Part shown: positions 31,585 to 40,400 of the stretch, one piece after another
Numbering within the stretch: position 1 is the first letter of the stretch
Layout of the letters: each line of letters starts with the position of its first letter
IMG/VR virus record: IMGVR_UViG_3300042521_002893
Coordinates: 25,012 to 89,011 of that record
DNA length: 64,000 nucleotides
From: a virus
Direction: 5' to 3' (one strand)
Program-made: the position numbers and the translations under genes
The notes under the pieces: generated by a model
Told to the model about the DNA's origin: nothing
The model's input: the letters and a program-made list of their open reading frames with translations, nothing else
The model's database searches: none

Positions 31585-31956
31585 ATGACTCAGCAGCTTT
31601 CTAAAGACGATTACAAAGCTTGGTTAATTACACAAGGATGGCGAATTATCCAATCTGAAGCAGAAACTGTCAATTTTGATAAGGCTGACGACCAGAAATG
31701 GATTGAAGTCATCGATGAGATTGTGGAACTGAAATATCCTCCCCAAGTGGAAGATGTTCAGATCGAACAGTCGGTACAAACTGAAGCGATCGCTATTGTT
31801 TCTGAAGAAGCTGCTGAAGTCAACTTCGATTACATTAAGGTGGATGGGATAAGAATTTGTCCCGTTTGTAACTATCCTATGCGTACAGCTTTGGAAAGTT
31901 CAGATCCCATCTGTCCTACATCTGTTCCTAATTGTCCTCGTCTCGGAGTTTCCTAA
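31585..31956 (+). CDS. Hypothetical Zn-ribbon-like protein next to capsid
   Basis: 123 aa. DYKAWLITQGWRIIQSEAE helix at the start, acidic centre, then CPVCNYPMRTALESSDPICPTSVPNCPRLG: CxxC plus two further Cys. Directly after the capsid gene (12 bp) and coupled to the next gene by a TAATG overlap. Likely a structural or assembly protein. Confidence 0.7.
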   Translation: MTQQLSKDDYKAWLITQGWRIIQSEAETVNFDKADDQKWIEVIDEIVELKYPPQVEDVQIEQSVQTEAIAIVSEEAAEVNFDYIKVDGIRICPVCNYPMRTALESSDPICPTSVPNCPRLGVS

Positions 31957-32438
31957 TGCCTAAAAGATCATACGTTCATAATCGTGTTGTACGTGACAAC
32001 CTTAGTGGTAAGGCTGTAGACTTCTACGATTTCGCCGTCCATGGTGGTGCTCAAGCAACTATCACACTACCTCTAGAACTTGAATCCAAGTCTATCATCA
32101 CTAGCGGTTTCGTCTATGTTGACACCCCTTGTGTGGGTTCTGGGGCCTCTATTGCTGTCGGCCTTAACACCAACACTGATCTTCTTGCTGCAACTGGTGT
32201 AGCCTCTTTTACTGATGACGCTGTACTGAACTTGATTCCTTCTACTACTGCTAATATCAGTGGTGATGGTCATAACTCAGGTGTTTCTAACAACCGTCCT
32301 TTGGTACTTACCGCTGATCGCCAATTGAAAGTGACCATCAGTGGAGCAGCTCTTACCGCTGGTAAACTAGCGATCGTTCTGTTCTATGTCGGTCCCTTTG
32401 ATGGCGTAAGACCTGTAACCTACAGCATGGAAGGTTAA
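31956..32438 (+). CDS. Putative head decoration / capsid-associated protein
   Basis: 160 aa from ATG 31956, which overlaps the preceding stop as TAATG. It has an antiparallel beta pattern rich in Thr, Ala and Gly (VHGGAQATITLPLELESKSIITSGFVYVDTPCVGSGASIAVGL; ISGAALTAGKLAIVLFYVGPF), as in phage head or tail decoration proteins. High-expression codon use like the capsid gene. The position just after the capsid supports this. Confidence 0.6.
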   Translation: MPKRSYVHNRVVRDNLSGKAVDFYDFAVHGGAQATITLPLELESKSIITSGFVYVDTPCVGSGASIAVGLNTNTDLLAATGVASFTDDAVLNLIPSTTANISGDGHNSGVSNNRPLVLTADRQLKVTISGAALTAGKLAIVLFYVGPFDGVRPVTYSMEG

Positions 32439-32441
32439 CAG

Positions 32442-33182
32442 TTGGCAATATTAACGCCTACTGACCTTGTTAAGTTAGCGCCTGAGTTGGAAATAGACTC
32501 AGGCGCTATTAACAGTGCCATATTGACAGCGCAAATGATCGCTGAATCACCTATGGGCGCTAATCGTCCTTTAGAAGAGCAACGATTTGTTGAAACACCT
32601 ATATTAAACGGCAAAGGTATTATTAAACTATCTAGATTGCCTATTAATAATACTGTTCAAAAGGCTCCTGTTGTATCCATTCGAGGTAGACGCTTATTAG
32701 CCTCTTTTGGATTACCTCTATCTGACAATCAATGGATAACACTTAATCCTTCTACTGATTATGAATTTGATTATCAACTAGGAGAAGTAAGAATCTTAAG
32801 TGCTAATCTTGCGGGTCTTACTACTGAGTCTTGGGGATTAGGTAGTGCAGCTAGGGCTCGATATAGTGGTAGACCATTTAGACGCCCCACACAAGCTCAC
32901 GAAAAGTCTGAAATGAAGGTCGAATATACCACAGGGTTTGATTTCAAAGCTGTTCCCATAGATCCAAGGGCGCAAGAGATAAAGATCGCTCTTATATCCA
33001 TACTTAAACTACAAAGAAGTCCCATGGCTTCTGGTATGAAACAATATACACTTAACAATTTTTATTCCGTTATTTATGGTAGTGAAGCTACCAATGTAAA
33101 TACCAGTAGTACTGATAGTACGTTACTACAAGACGTTTTGATGGTACTAAAACGTTATCGTCCTAGGGAGTTTGTGTCATGA
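32442..33182 (+). CDS. Head-tail adaptor (Ad1-like)
   Basis: 246 aa, TTG start at 32442 with GGAAGG upstream. The start LTPTDLVKLAPELEIDSGAINSAILTAQMIAESPMGANRPLE is the helical pattern of HK97 gp6/Ad1-type adaptors that bind under the portal. Long beta middle part (IIKLSRLPINNTVQKAPVVSIRGRRLL) is an extension. Overlaps the next gene by 4 bp. Position between capsid and neck genes agrees. Confidence 0.65.
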   Translation: MAILTPTDLVKLAPELEIDSGAINSAILTAQMIAESPMGANRPLEEQRFVETPILNGKGIIKLSRLPINNTVQKAPVVSIRGRRLLASFGLPLSDNQWITLNPSTDYEFDYQLGEVRILSANLAGLTTESWGLGSAARARYSGRPFRRPTQAHEKSEMKVEYTTGFDFKAVPIDPRAQEIKIALISILKLQRSPMASGMKQYTLNNFYSVIYGSEATNVNTSSTDSTLLQDVLMVLKRYRPREFVS

Positions 33183-33592
33183 CTATACTTCCTATTACAC
33201 CTCCAGTAATTCCTCTCGTTCCTAACGCAACGTTATTCTTTCAAGTGCCTACAGGTCAACATCAAATTGATCCTGTGACGCTTAATGAAGTACAGATCTT
33301 TGAAGAGATTCAGCTTAAAGCCGCGATCGTTGAATTAGGTTATGAAACCTTCCAGAATGAGAGTCCCGGTCTAGACAATATGGAACGTAGAGTTAGAGGA
33401 TATATCCTTGTTAAATCTCTACCTGAGGATCTTAGAAGCAGCGATCGCGTCAAAGTTATAGTGAGTAGTAGTGGTAGGCCCGAGGAAGGTACATTGTTTT
33501 TCACTGAAAGATTAACGGCGATGTCTTATAACATTGTACCTTCTGTTGGTATTCCCTTCGATGCTTATTTTCAGACTACAGGAGGAGGTTAA
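33179..33592 (+). CDS. Head-closure-like protein (putative)
   Basis: 137 aa. Beta-rich (ATLFFQVPTGQHQIDPVTLNEVQIFEEIQLKAAIVEL; VKVIVSSSGRPEEGTLFFTERLTAMSYNIVP), with size and position of a head-closure (Hc) protein that sits between adaptor and tail. Ends one bp before the next gene's ATG region. The call is mainly from gene order. Confidence 0.5.
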   Translation: MTILPITPPVIPLVPNATLFFQVPTGQHQIDPVTLNEVQIFEEIQLKAAIVELGYETFQNESPGLDNMERRVRGYILVKSLPEDLRSSDRVKVIVSSSGRPEEGTLFFTERLTAMSYNIVPSVGIPFDAYFQTTGGG

Positions 33593-33593
33593 C

Positions 33594-33980
33594 ATGGTTC
33601 GATTAGAGAATTGGAATCCTCCAACACTAGAATATCGTAAAGCTATTTTTACTTGGGATACAGAGTACGCCGCTCAGGTTCATGAAGGTGCTGGCGACAA
33701 TTACCCAGCAAGACCTTGGGTAGACAACGCGATCGCTCAATTAGATCTTGAACAAGAGTTTTCTGATGGATATAGAGAAGGCGAAGATCTGAATAAAGCA
33801 TTTTTACATCTAACCGACATGGTTAGTGAACAAAGTCTTTATGAATTAGAAAATCCTGTTTACGATTGGCCTAGAGTGACCAAACGTAGATCAGGAGACG
33901 TTGTAACGTCACCTCGGAATATTTACGATTTGGGTAATCTTTATGATTCTCAATCTGTAAAACTGGAGGAAACGTTATGA
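33594..33980 (+). CDS. Neck protein (HK97 gp10-like, putative)
   Basis: 128 aa from ATG 33594 with AGGAGGAGG upstream; a longer frame has no site. YAAQVHEGAGDNYPARPWVDNAI is the H-E-G ... A-R-P-(F/W)-(V/L) segment of HK97 gp10-type neck proteins. GNLYDSQSVKL near the end fits too (D-L-Y-D-S). Overlaps the next gene by 4 bp. Confidence 0.65.
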   Translation: MVRLENWNPPTLEYRKAIFTWDTEYAAQVHEGAGDNYPARPWVDNAIAQLDLEQEFSDGYREGEDLNKAFLHLTDMVSEQSLYELENPVYDWPRVTKRRSGDVVTSPRNIYDLGNLYDSQSVKLEETL

Positions 33981-34402
33981 ACGCGATAAAAACTCCTAAC
34001 GATATATCAGCGTTAGTAACAGATCTAAGATCTTTGTTGAATAACGAACTTGGAACATTTGATGACGGAACAAAAGCGTTTTGGGTGGAACCTCCCTTCA
34101 TTCCTTCCAAACGCACTTTTTCCGGTGTAAAGATTGTGGTTGCGCGTAATCAAGATGTTCTACAACCACAAAAACCTTGCGTTGGTGTACCTCAGGCTAT
34201 CCAGCGCATGTATTGGCGAGTAACACTTATCAATAATGACTATTCCTCTTCAGGATTAGCCAAATGGGATAGTGCGATCGACAAAATCCGTAGGCGTTTC
34301 CCCCTTCATCGGGAAAGAGCCGTGGAAGTAACTGAGGATCAATTTCCACAACGGACTTTTCTGTTGGAAGCTGTCAAAGTCGTTAACTTAATCACTGTTT
34401 AG
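33977..34402 (+). CDS. Tail completion / terminator protein (putative)
   Basis: 141 aa. ISALVTDLRSLLNNELGTFDDGTKAFWVEPPF, YWRVTLINNDYSS, KIRRRFPLHRERAVE, RTFLLEAVKVVNLI: a mixed alpha/beta profile of siphophage tail terminator (Tc1/gpU-like) proteins. It lies just before the tail tube gene, the classic place. Confidence 0.6.
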   Translation: MNAIKTPNDISALVTDLRSLLNNELGTFDDGTKAFWVEPPFIPSKRTFSGVKIVVARNQDVLQPQKPCVGVPQAIQRMYWRVTLINNDYSSSGLAKWDSAIDKIRRRFPLHRERAVEVTEDQFPQRTFLLEAVKVVNLITV

Positions 34403-34415
34403 GAGGAAACTCTAC

Positions 34416-35372
34416 ATGGGACAAATTATCAACTACGCTAGCGAACGAGGCACTAGCGTATTTACAGAACTTCGGTTTGTGCTTCTTCCTAAAGGTACTC
34501 GGGTACCTACGGAATATACTGTTACTGTAGGAGCGGCTACTGCTGCGATCAACGTTACCACTTCGGCAGCTCCTACAGCTAAAGGTGCCACTTCGTTGAC
34601 ACTTGCTGCTACTGCCACTATTCCTGCTTTTTCCAAGATTCGTTTTGCAAACGGTGTTGAAGCTCGTACTAGCACAGCGGTGACTGGTGCTACAGCGGTA
34701 ACTCTTTTGTACCCGTTGTCAGCAGCTATTCCTGCTTCCACTGCTGGTACTGTAGACGCCTCTGTGCTGACTGTCGGTAGTGAAGTGTTACCTGTTACGA
34801 CCCTTCCCACCAATATCTATCCTGGTGAGAAACTGACATTTAACAATGGTGCGTATAGTGTAACGGTAAGCGATTTTGCTCCTGCTGGCGCTACACGTCT
34901 ACAAGTTCAACCTACTACTGTTTTAGCTGTTGAAAACCATACAGCTAAAACTACAGCTACCGTTTACATCGCTGGTGCCACTGACGCTTCTCCGTCTTCT
35001 CAGCCCAAGACTGTTGACGCAGCCAACTTCCTCAGTGGTAGTGGTATGGAAATGGTTACTACAGGTAGTAACAGAACCATGTCATTCACTTTCCAAAGAA
35101 TTATTGGCGATCCCGGTGCTGATCTTCTCATGAAGATTCTTTACGACGATCGCTTCTTTGGTTCTGAAATTTACGCTACCCTCAGACGCCCCTTTGGTGA
35201 AGAATTTGCTGGAGCTGCCATTTTGACCTCTGGTAATCAAAGTTCACCTGTACAAGACCTTATTACAGTGCAGGCTGACCTTCAGTTCCAAGGTTCCTCC
35301 TTCAAGTATACTGCACCTACTGGCGCGTTCGATCCTCTGTCTAACGTCTATACGCCTCCTCTGGGCGCGTAA
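34416..35372 (+). CDS. Major tail tube protein
   Basis: 318 aa, site AGGAGG 7 nt upstream. N-terminus MGQIINYASERGTSVFTELRF and C-terminal MSFTFQRIIGDPGADLLMKILYDDRFFGSEIYATLRRPFGEEFAGAAILTSGNQSSPVQDLITVQADLQFQG form the tube core (phage tail tube, lambda V-like). The middle, Ala/Thr-rich (residues 40-200), looks like inserted Ig-like or surface domains. High-expression codon use. Followed by a strong terminator, as is usual for tail tube genes. Confidence 0.75.
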   Translation: MGQIINYASERGTSVFTELRFVLLPKGTRVPTEYTVTVGAATAAINVTTSAAPTAKGATSLTLAATATIPAFSKIRFANGVEARTSTAVTGATAVTLLYPLSAAIPASTAGTVDASVLTVGSEVLPVTTLPTNIYPGEKLTFNNGAYSVTVSDFAPAGATRLQVQPTTVLAVENHTAKTTATVYIAGATDASPSSQPKTVDAANFLSGSGMEMVTTGSNRTMSFTFQRIIGDPGADLLMKILYDDRFFGSEIYATLRRPFGEEFAGAAILTSGNQSSPVQDLITVQADLQFQGSSFKYTAPTGAFDPLSNVYTPPLGA

Positions 35373-35390
35373 GCGTTAGGTTATATACAG

Positions 35391-35429
35391 AACGTCCTTC
35401 ACTGGTTTATACTGGTGGAGGACGTTTTT
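35391..35429 (+). terminator. Strong rightward terminator after the tail tube gene
   Basis: 15-bp stem (35391-35405 with 35412-35426, three G-U pairs), 6-nt loop and a run of five T. It would lower transcription of the later tail genes relative to the tube gene. Confidence 0.9.
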
Positions 35430-35440
35430 AATGCGCTGAG

Positions 35441-35695
35441 ATGGAATACGATATTTTATATTCGGGAACTGCGATATGTCTTATTAATTGTCGTATAGCA
35501 GATGAAGGTGTTTATTACGGCTTTGGTTACTATGCGGCGAATACACCACCAATAGTACCACTAAGAACTGGAGAAGGAAAAGAAGTTATCACTATAGAGG
35601 TTCCGCAAGAAGCGGTTAACGAGTCTATTATGATCGCTATGGGAGATCATGACGGATTAAACTTTGCTAAACGTGCGATCATCCAAGTTGTTTAA
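35441..35695 (+). CDS. Hypothetical small tail-region protein
   Basis: 84 aa. Beta-rich (MEYDILYSGTAICLINCRIADEGVYYGFGYYAANTPP; EVITIEVPQEAVNESIMIAMGD); Ig-like fold possible. It lies right after the tail tube terminator, so it depends on readthrough or its own promoter. Not recognised. Confidence 0.6.
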   Translation: MEYDILYSGTAICLINCRIADEGVYYGFGYYAANTPPIVPLRTGEGKEVITIEVPQEAVNESIMIAMGDHDGLNFAKRAIIQVV

Positions 35696-35771
35696 CCTGT
35701 GTTTCGCTATTTTTATTATTTACAGTAAAAGAGCAATATATTATTGTCTATAAAGTTTCTAATTTTTCCCA

Positions 35772-36632
35772 ATGAAAGTAATTCCGTTTCTTGCAAAGAA
35801 ACCAAAAATTGTTATGGTTCCTGTCGGCAATGAACTAACAGGTACCGTGTTTCTATTAAAGCGAGGTTATATTTCTCCGTCGGAGAGCCCTGTTGATTAC
35901 CAAACACTTGAACGAAATCGCCGCAAGTTTTTTGTGGCCTATAATGCGAGAGTCAAAGAACTAGCAAAAGAACGTAATGAGTCGATCGCAGAGACTCGTA
36001 AATATCTAGAAAGCCTACAAGGTGGTGAACAAGGCGACGTTCAGATCGATACAGGTGAAACCTTTATGGACGCTCTGGACGATGAAACTCTAGAGGTAAT
36101 GTTCCGACTTCAAGAAGACACTCGTACCCTATCTATCAGGGCCGCTACCTATATGTTGAAATATAGAGCGGCTATTCCTGTCATCTTGACTAAGAACGCT
36201 GAAGCAGGATCACGTAAGCTGTCTGTAGAACCTTTGACAAATCCTATTGGATCAGGAGATCTAGTACGATTCGACGATTATATTGTCAAAGTACGAGACT
36301 ATGCTAATTATGGTTCTGAAACGTTGATGGTTGAGGATCTGCCTATTCCATTGACTGTAAAGAGCGTGGGTTATCTGTGCGATCGCGATACTTCTCAGAT
36401 CAAGGTAGGTTTTTCTGATTGGACTACTGATGACACTTCTGAACTTATTGGAGAAGAGCTTATCGCTCAACTTTATCAGTTCTATCAAGTAGAGGCAGGG
36501 GAAGCGGTTAATGAAAATGCTCTTCCTGAAGGAAATGAGGAGATTGTAGAAGAAATGGGGGAATCGCTATTATTGAGTGGGGAGACATATATCTCAGACT
36601 CCAATATCTCGGTTGTACCGACCCCCGTCTAG
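35772..36632 (+). CDS. Tail assembly chaperone, upstream product (G-like)
   Basis: 286 aa. Helical and beta mix (VDYQTLERNRRKFFVAYNARVKELAKERN) with an acidic end (EGNEEIVEEMGESLL). Gene order between tail tube and tape measure marks the tail assembly chaperone pair. Near the end a run of five G at 36557-36561 in codons ATG-GGG-GAA allows a -1 shift into the frame of 36560-36976, giving a longer G-T fusion. It lacks a plain enzyme motif; the product would coat the tape measure protein during tail assembly and is absent from virions. Confidence 0.72.
   Translation: MKVIPFLAKKPKIVMVPVGNELTGTVFLLKRGYISPSESPVDYQTLERNRRKFFVAYNARVKELAKERNESIAETRKYLESLQGGEQGDVQIDTGETFMDALDDETLEVMFRLQEDTRTLSIRAATYMLKYRAAIPVILTKNAEAGSRKLSVEPLTNPIGSGDLVRFDDYIVKVRDYANYGSETLMVEDLPIPLTVKSVGYLCDRDTSQIKVGFSDWTTDDTSELIGEELIAQLYQFYQVEAGEAVNENALPEGNEEIVEEMGESLLLSGETYISDSNISVVPTPV
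36557..36561 (+). promoter_or_regulatory. Slippery G-run for programmed -1 frameshift
   Basis: Five G within ATG-GGG-GAA. After reading GGG the ribosome can re-pair on GGG one base back and go on with GGA-ATC-GCT. The -1 frame is open from here to 36976 and encodes good protein (IIEWGDIYLRLQYLG) long before the 0-frame stop at 36632. Confidence 0.65.
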
Positions 36633-36976
36633 ATTACGAACATTTTGGTGATGAGAATCCAGCGTTGATATTTGAGACGCTTAAATTCTATGAGGAGGCG
36701 TATAGACAAGACATCAATGTAAAATCCATAACTCATGCGATCGGTTGGTCTGGTCTGTTTAATGGTTTTGCAGGTAAGGACTCTAAACAAATAAAGCCAG
36801 AAGACATCGTGCCTTTTCCTGATCTTATGAAACAAGGCACGGAGAAGACTGTATTTAGTAGTAAGACGAGATCTATTGTCTATCGGTTGCTTAAGGATAA
36901 GCGAATACCTCCTGCTGTTGCCGCTTTCCTACAAACTATTCCTGAGATACGCGAGAGGTATATCAAAGATGGCTGA
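36560..36976 (+). CDS. Tail assembly chaperone, frameshift extension (T-like part)
   Basis: 138 aa read in the -1 frame as the C-terminal part of a fusion of about 401 aa with 35772-36560. Contains WGDIYLRLQYLGCTDPRLDY, ENPALIFETLKFYEEAYRQDI, HAIGWSGLFNGFAGKDSK and PPAVAAFLQTIPEIRERY. It has no ribosome site and the only early starts are internal TTG codons, so it must be made by frameshift. This matches the conserved G/GT strategy of long-tailed phages. The 3' end overlaps the next gene by 8 bp. Confidence 0.7.
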   Translation, partial: GIAIIEWGDIYLRLQYLGCTDPRLDYEHFGDENPALIFETLKFYEEAYRQDINVKSITHAIGWSGLFNGFAGKDSKQIKPEDIVPFPDLMKQGTEKTVFSSKTRSIVYRLLKDKRIPPAVAAFLQTIPEIRERYIKDG

Positions 36977-37361
36977 TCTGTTACAAAGCAAATTTGAACT
37001 TGTCCATACTGATGACGGTAAACAGATTCGTCACGGAGAATCTGTACTTGATAATGTAACAAGTGTTGAAAAAGAAGACGTTGACGGCGTTCCTTATGTC
37101 GTTTTCAAAGCGGAACTGGGATCAGAAGTTTATAATCCTTATAGCCGTTTTGTTCTTTCTCATGATGAAGAAGGCGACATCGTTAAACACGCTGGTGTAA
37201 CCTTGGAGGGTGTCGAATCTGTTACGACATCAATAGAAGGCGGTAAGTGCGTTGTAACGGTGAAAGCTGCTTTAGCTGGAGAAGACTTTACTTCTATCCT
37301 TAAGAGAAAAGAAGTCAAAAAACCACAACCTAAAGTCGTTCCTGAAGTCAAACCTCAATAA
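36969..37361 (+). CDS. Hypothetical tail-region protein
   Basis: 130 aa from ATG 36969 (MADLLQSKFELVHTDDGKQ), with GAGAGG upstream and overlap with the chaperone end. Beta-rich body (VPYVVFKAELGSEVYNPYSRFVLSHDEEG; GGKCVVTVKAALAGEDF) and a Lys/Pro tail (KRKEVKKPQPKVVPEVKPQ). Likely a small tail or chaperone-associated protein. Confidence 0.65.
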   Translation: MADLLQSKFELVHTDDGKQIRHGESVLDNVTSVEKEDVDGVPYVVFKAELGSEVYNPYSRFVLSHDEEGDIVKHAGVTLEGVESVTTSIEGGKCVVTVKAALAGEDFTSILKRKEVKKPQPKVVPEVKPQ

Positions 37362-37400
37362 GACAGCATACGATAGATTCACCACGGATCTTTAGAGCTA

Positions 37401-37444
37401 ATAAAGTGTTTGGTTCGTGTGATTAATTGAACCAAACACTTTAT
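37401..37444 (+). promoter_or_regulatory. Perfect 16-bp hairpin before the tape measure gene
   Basis: ATAAAGTGTTTGGTTC (37401-37416) and its exact complement (37429-37444) with a 12-nt loop. Ends 23 nt before the tape measure ATG, which has no ribosome site. No U-run follows, so an operator or a translation control element is more likely than a terminator. Confidence 0.65.
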
Positions 37445-37467
37445 CGTTACACATATCATTTTTTATA

Positions 37468-40400
37468 ATGGCAACAACTCTTGGGAGTTTAATTTTAGAG
37501 TTAGGACTTGACGATACCAAGTTTACAAAACAGCTTGCCGATATTCAAAAACTTGCGAGTCGAGCTGGTAAGGATATAGAAGGAAATATTAAAGGAATAA
37601 CAAGTAAAACTAAACTAGAAACATTAAAACCAACAGTAGATCATGAACCTTTAGCCAAATTAAATAAACATATTGAGAGAAAGCGTGAACACCTTAAAGA
37701 AGTTAACAAATATTTTGGTGATAATCCGTTAACACCAAAAACTAATGTAGAAGAATTGAGTAATTTCAAAAACCAATTCGATGGTATAACAGATAAGAAA
37801 GTAAAAATCACTACAGAAACGTCTTCGTCTGAAATCTCATACGAAGATTCTTACTTACCAAGCAGATCTTTATTACGGTTGGACAATTCTTTACAAGAAT
37901 TGCATCTACAAAATAAAGGTCTAACAATAGCAAATGAGAATTTAGCCAATTCTATATCAGCTTTGTCGATGTCAGTCAAACAGAACATTAAGTCTCAAGA
38001 CGACATGCCGATGAAGATGTCAAAAATTATCCATACAAGTAGTAAAGAAACTTTAGTCGATAAAATTGTTGGTTTACCAGCTAGGGCTTTTGAAACGTTT
38101 ATCACTGGCGCAGTGGAAGGTATGGGACAAACACTCTCATACGATTTTGCAAAAGGCGCTCAAAAATATATAGAGGGTAAAACAGGATCAGATGCCGAAA
38201 CAGTTGGATATAATTTTGGTCGATATGGATATAATCGAACAAAAGGACTTGCCATGGTAACAGCCGAAGCTTTTGGGTACAGAGGAGGTTTAAAGGAAGT
38301 AGGCGATGACATAGCATATTTGGGACGCAAACTAGATAGTTTTCTTGATCCCAGAAAGTTAGTTAGAAACATAAAAACTTTTGAAGATTTGTTAGTAGGT
38401 GTAGGAGAAGATGTTCGAGTTTACAACGATCCTAAACGTGCCAAATCTAGAATTGACGAATACATCCGTCCACCGTGGGAAGAGGTAGCAGAAGGTGGTA
38501 GAAGAGTGGCAGGTGTGGGCGTTAGAGCAATCGCCCAACCGTATCGTATTCAAAAACGTGTAATGCTGGCTCAATCTATGGAGCTATCCAAACAATTAGC
38601 TGAAGTGATTGATGTCCCAGATATTGAAGGTATCAACGACAAAGAAACAATTGCATTAATCGCTGGTGGTATCCCTGGTAATGATTACGAAAGACCTGGG
38701 GACAATACCTATTTCGCGAATGTACTTCTTAAAGAGTTATTAGGTGAACAGGTTGCTACCGTTCCTGTTCCTAATAAGTTTTCTAATGACAAACAATCCG
38801 GTCAAACCATTAGACAATTTAAAAGTATTTTATTAGATTTACTACGTTCATTAGGACAAGTAACACCTGGAAGCGATCTAGAGAAACAATTAATGAGTGA
38901 CGAAGCTTCTCAATTTGAAAAACTTATTTCTATGGCCGTAGATGCGGGTTATAACCCTGACGCTATCAAACTCGAAGCTACACGAAGGGCTTACGAGAAA
39001 AAATACCCCGGTAAAAAATTCGTTTTTGCTGGAACATCTGGTGGTACATTTGCTGCTGAAGAAGCCACTGCTATAGCTGAACGAGGAGGTGCTAAAAACA
39101 CTAAAGGTGTTGGGTTAACAATGGGAACTTACGGTTTAACCAATACAGCATCTCTTCAAAATTTTAAAGCCTTTGTAGGTGACATGGATCCTATATTTTT
39201 GGCATCATTTGGTGAACGTTATTCTGACATGAGTAAATTGTCAGAACAACATCAAAAAATGCTTGAAAAAGAAATGAAAAAGATGGAGACTGATTATGGT
39301 CTTCCTGAAGGGACTATTAAAAATTTGTCAGGTATTATGCGTCCAGGTAAAGCAACAACCATAATCCCTGGTGCTGGCGCAGGACACAGTTTAGGACAAT
39401 TTATACAAAATCCTAAAGTTCAAGAAGAAGTAGCTAAGTTCTTAAGATTAGAAAAAACGGAGTCGCAAATCACACTAGAAAACATTAAAACTTTTGCTAA
39501 AACAGCCGATGCAGAATTTCTGATTAATTTATCTGACAGGTACTCAGATAAATCTCAAATAGAGGAACAACAAAAAATTAAAAAAGAAAGTAAAGATCTA
39601 GGTCTAGATGAAACGGAAATAAAGGCTCGTATAGACGAATACAAAGATACTATCACTAAAGAGTTAGCCAGTATAGAAGAAGTATTTGTTTTACCTACTG
39701 GTACAATTAAAGCGATCGCTAATAAACTTAACTCTGATATCTTAAGAGAAATATACGATGGCGGTACTAAGCCTAATGAGGTAAGACAACGGATTGTTTC
39801 TCCAGAAGTTATAGATCCCATTTTGGCAAAGCAGGCTACACAACGTTCGATTTCTAATGTTCGTGCTTATAATCTGATGTACTCCGGTCCTGGAGAACAA
39901 GTAGGATTACAAGAGTCAATGCGACGAACATTAGGAGTCTTGATTGGAGATCCCACTGCTGTCGAAGAACAAAAAGCAGGCAAATACACTTTTGTTACTC
40001 CCGAGGGACGATTAAGAAAAACTTATGGCGATTCTCAAGAAAAGTCTGACATAGAGTATAACTATGATGAATTAAAAGCTGATCTGAGAAAATCAATGAA
40101 AAATCTAACAGGTCAAGCAAAGCAAGATGTAGAAGCGTTTTTATCGATATATGACACGTTAATTCAATCATTGAAGAACGGTAACGAAATAGATCCAGAT
40201 AATCTCATTGATATGGTGGAAAAATTCTACTCAGTCTTTGGGGTGGCTCCTGACTTTCATGAGAAATCACCTATATTTAAACCTGAGCAGATGGAATATT
40301 TAGCTCAATTAAACAAACAACACAAACGAGGAACCGCTGTATCCGGTTATCTAAACCCTGCCGAGGCCCAAGTACTCGGTGAAGGTGTAAACGGAATCAT

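Noticed and set aside
34433-34813. Leftward frame of 126 codons opposite the tail tube gene
   Set aside because: Shadow of an Ala/Thr-rich gene; Val/Ala-rich complement with no site.
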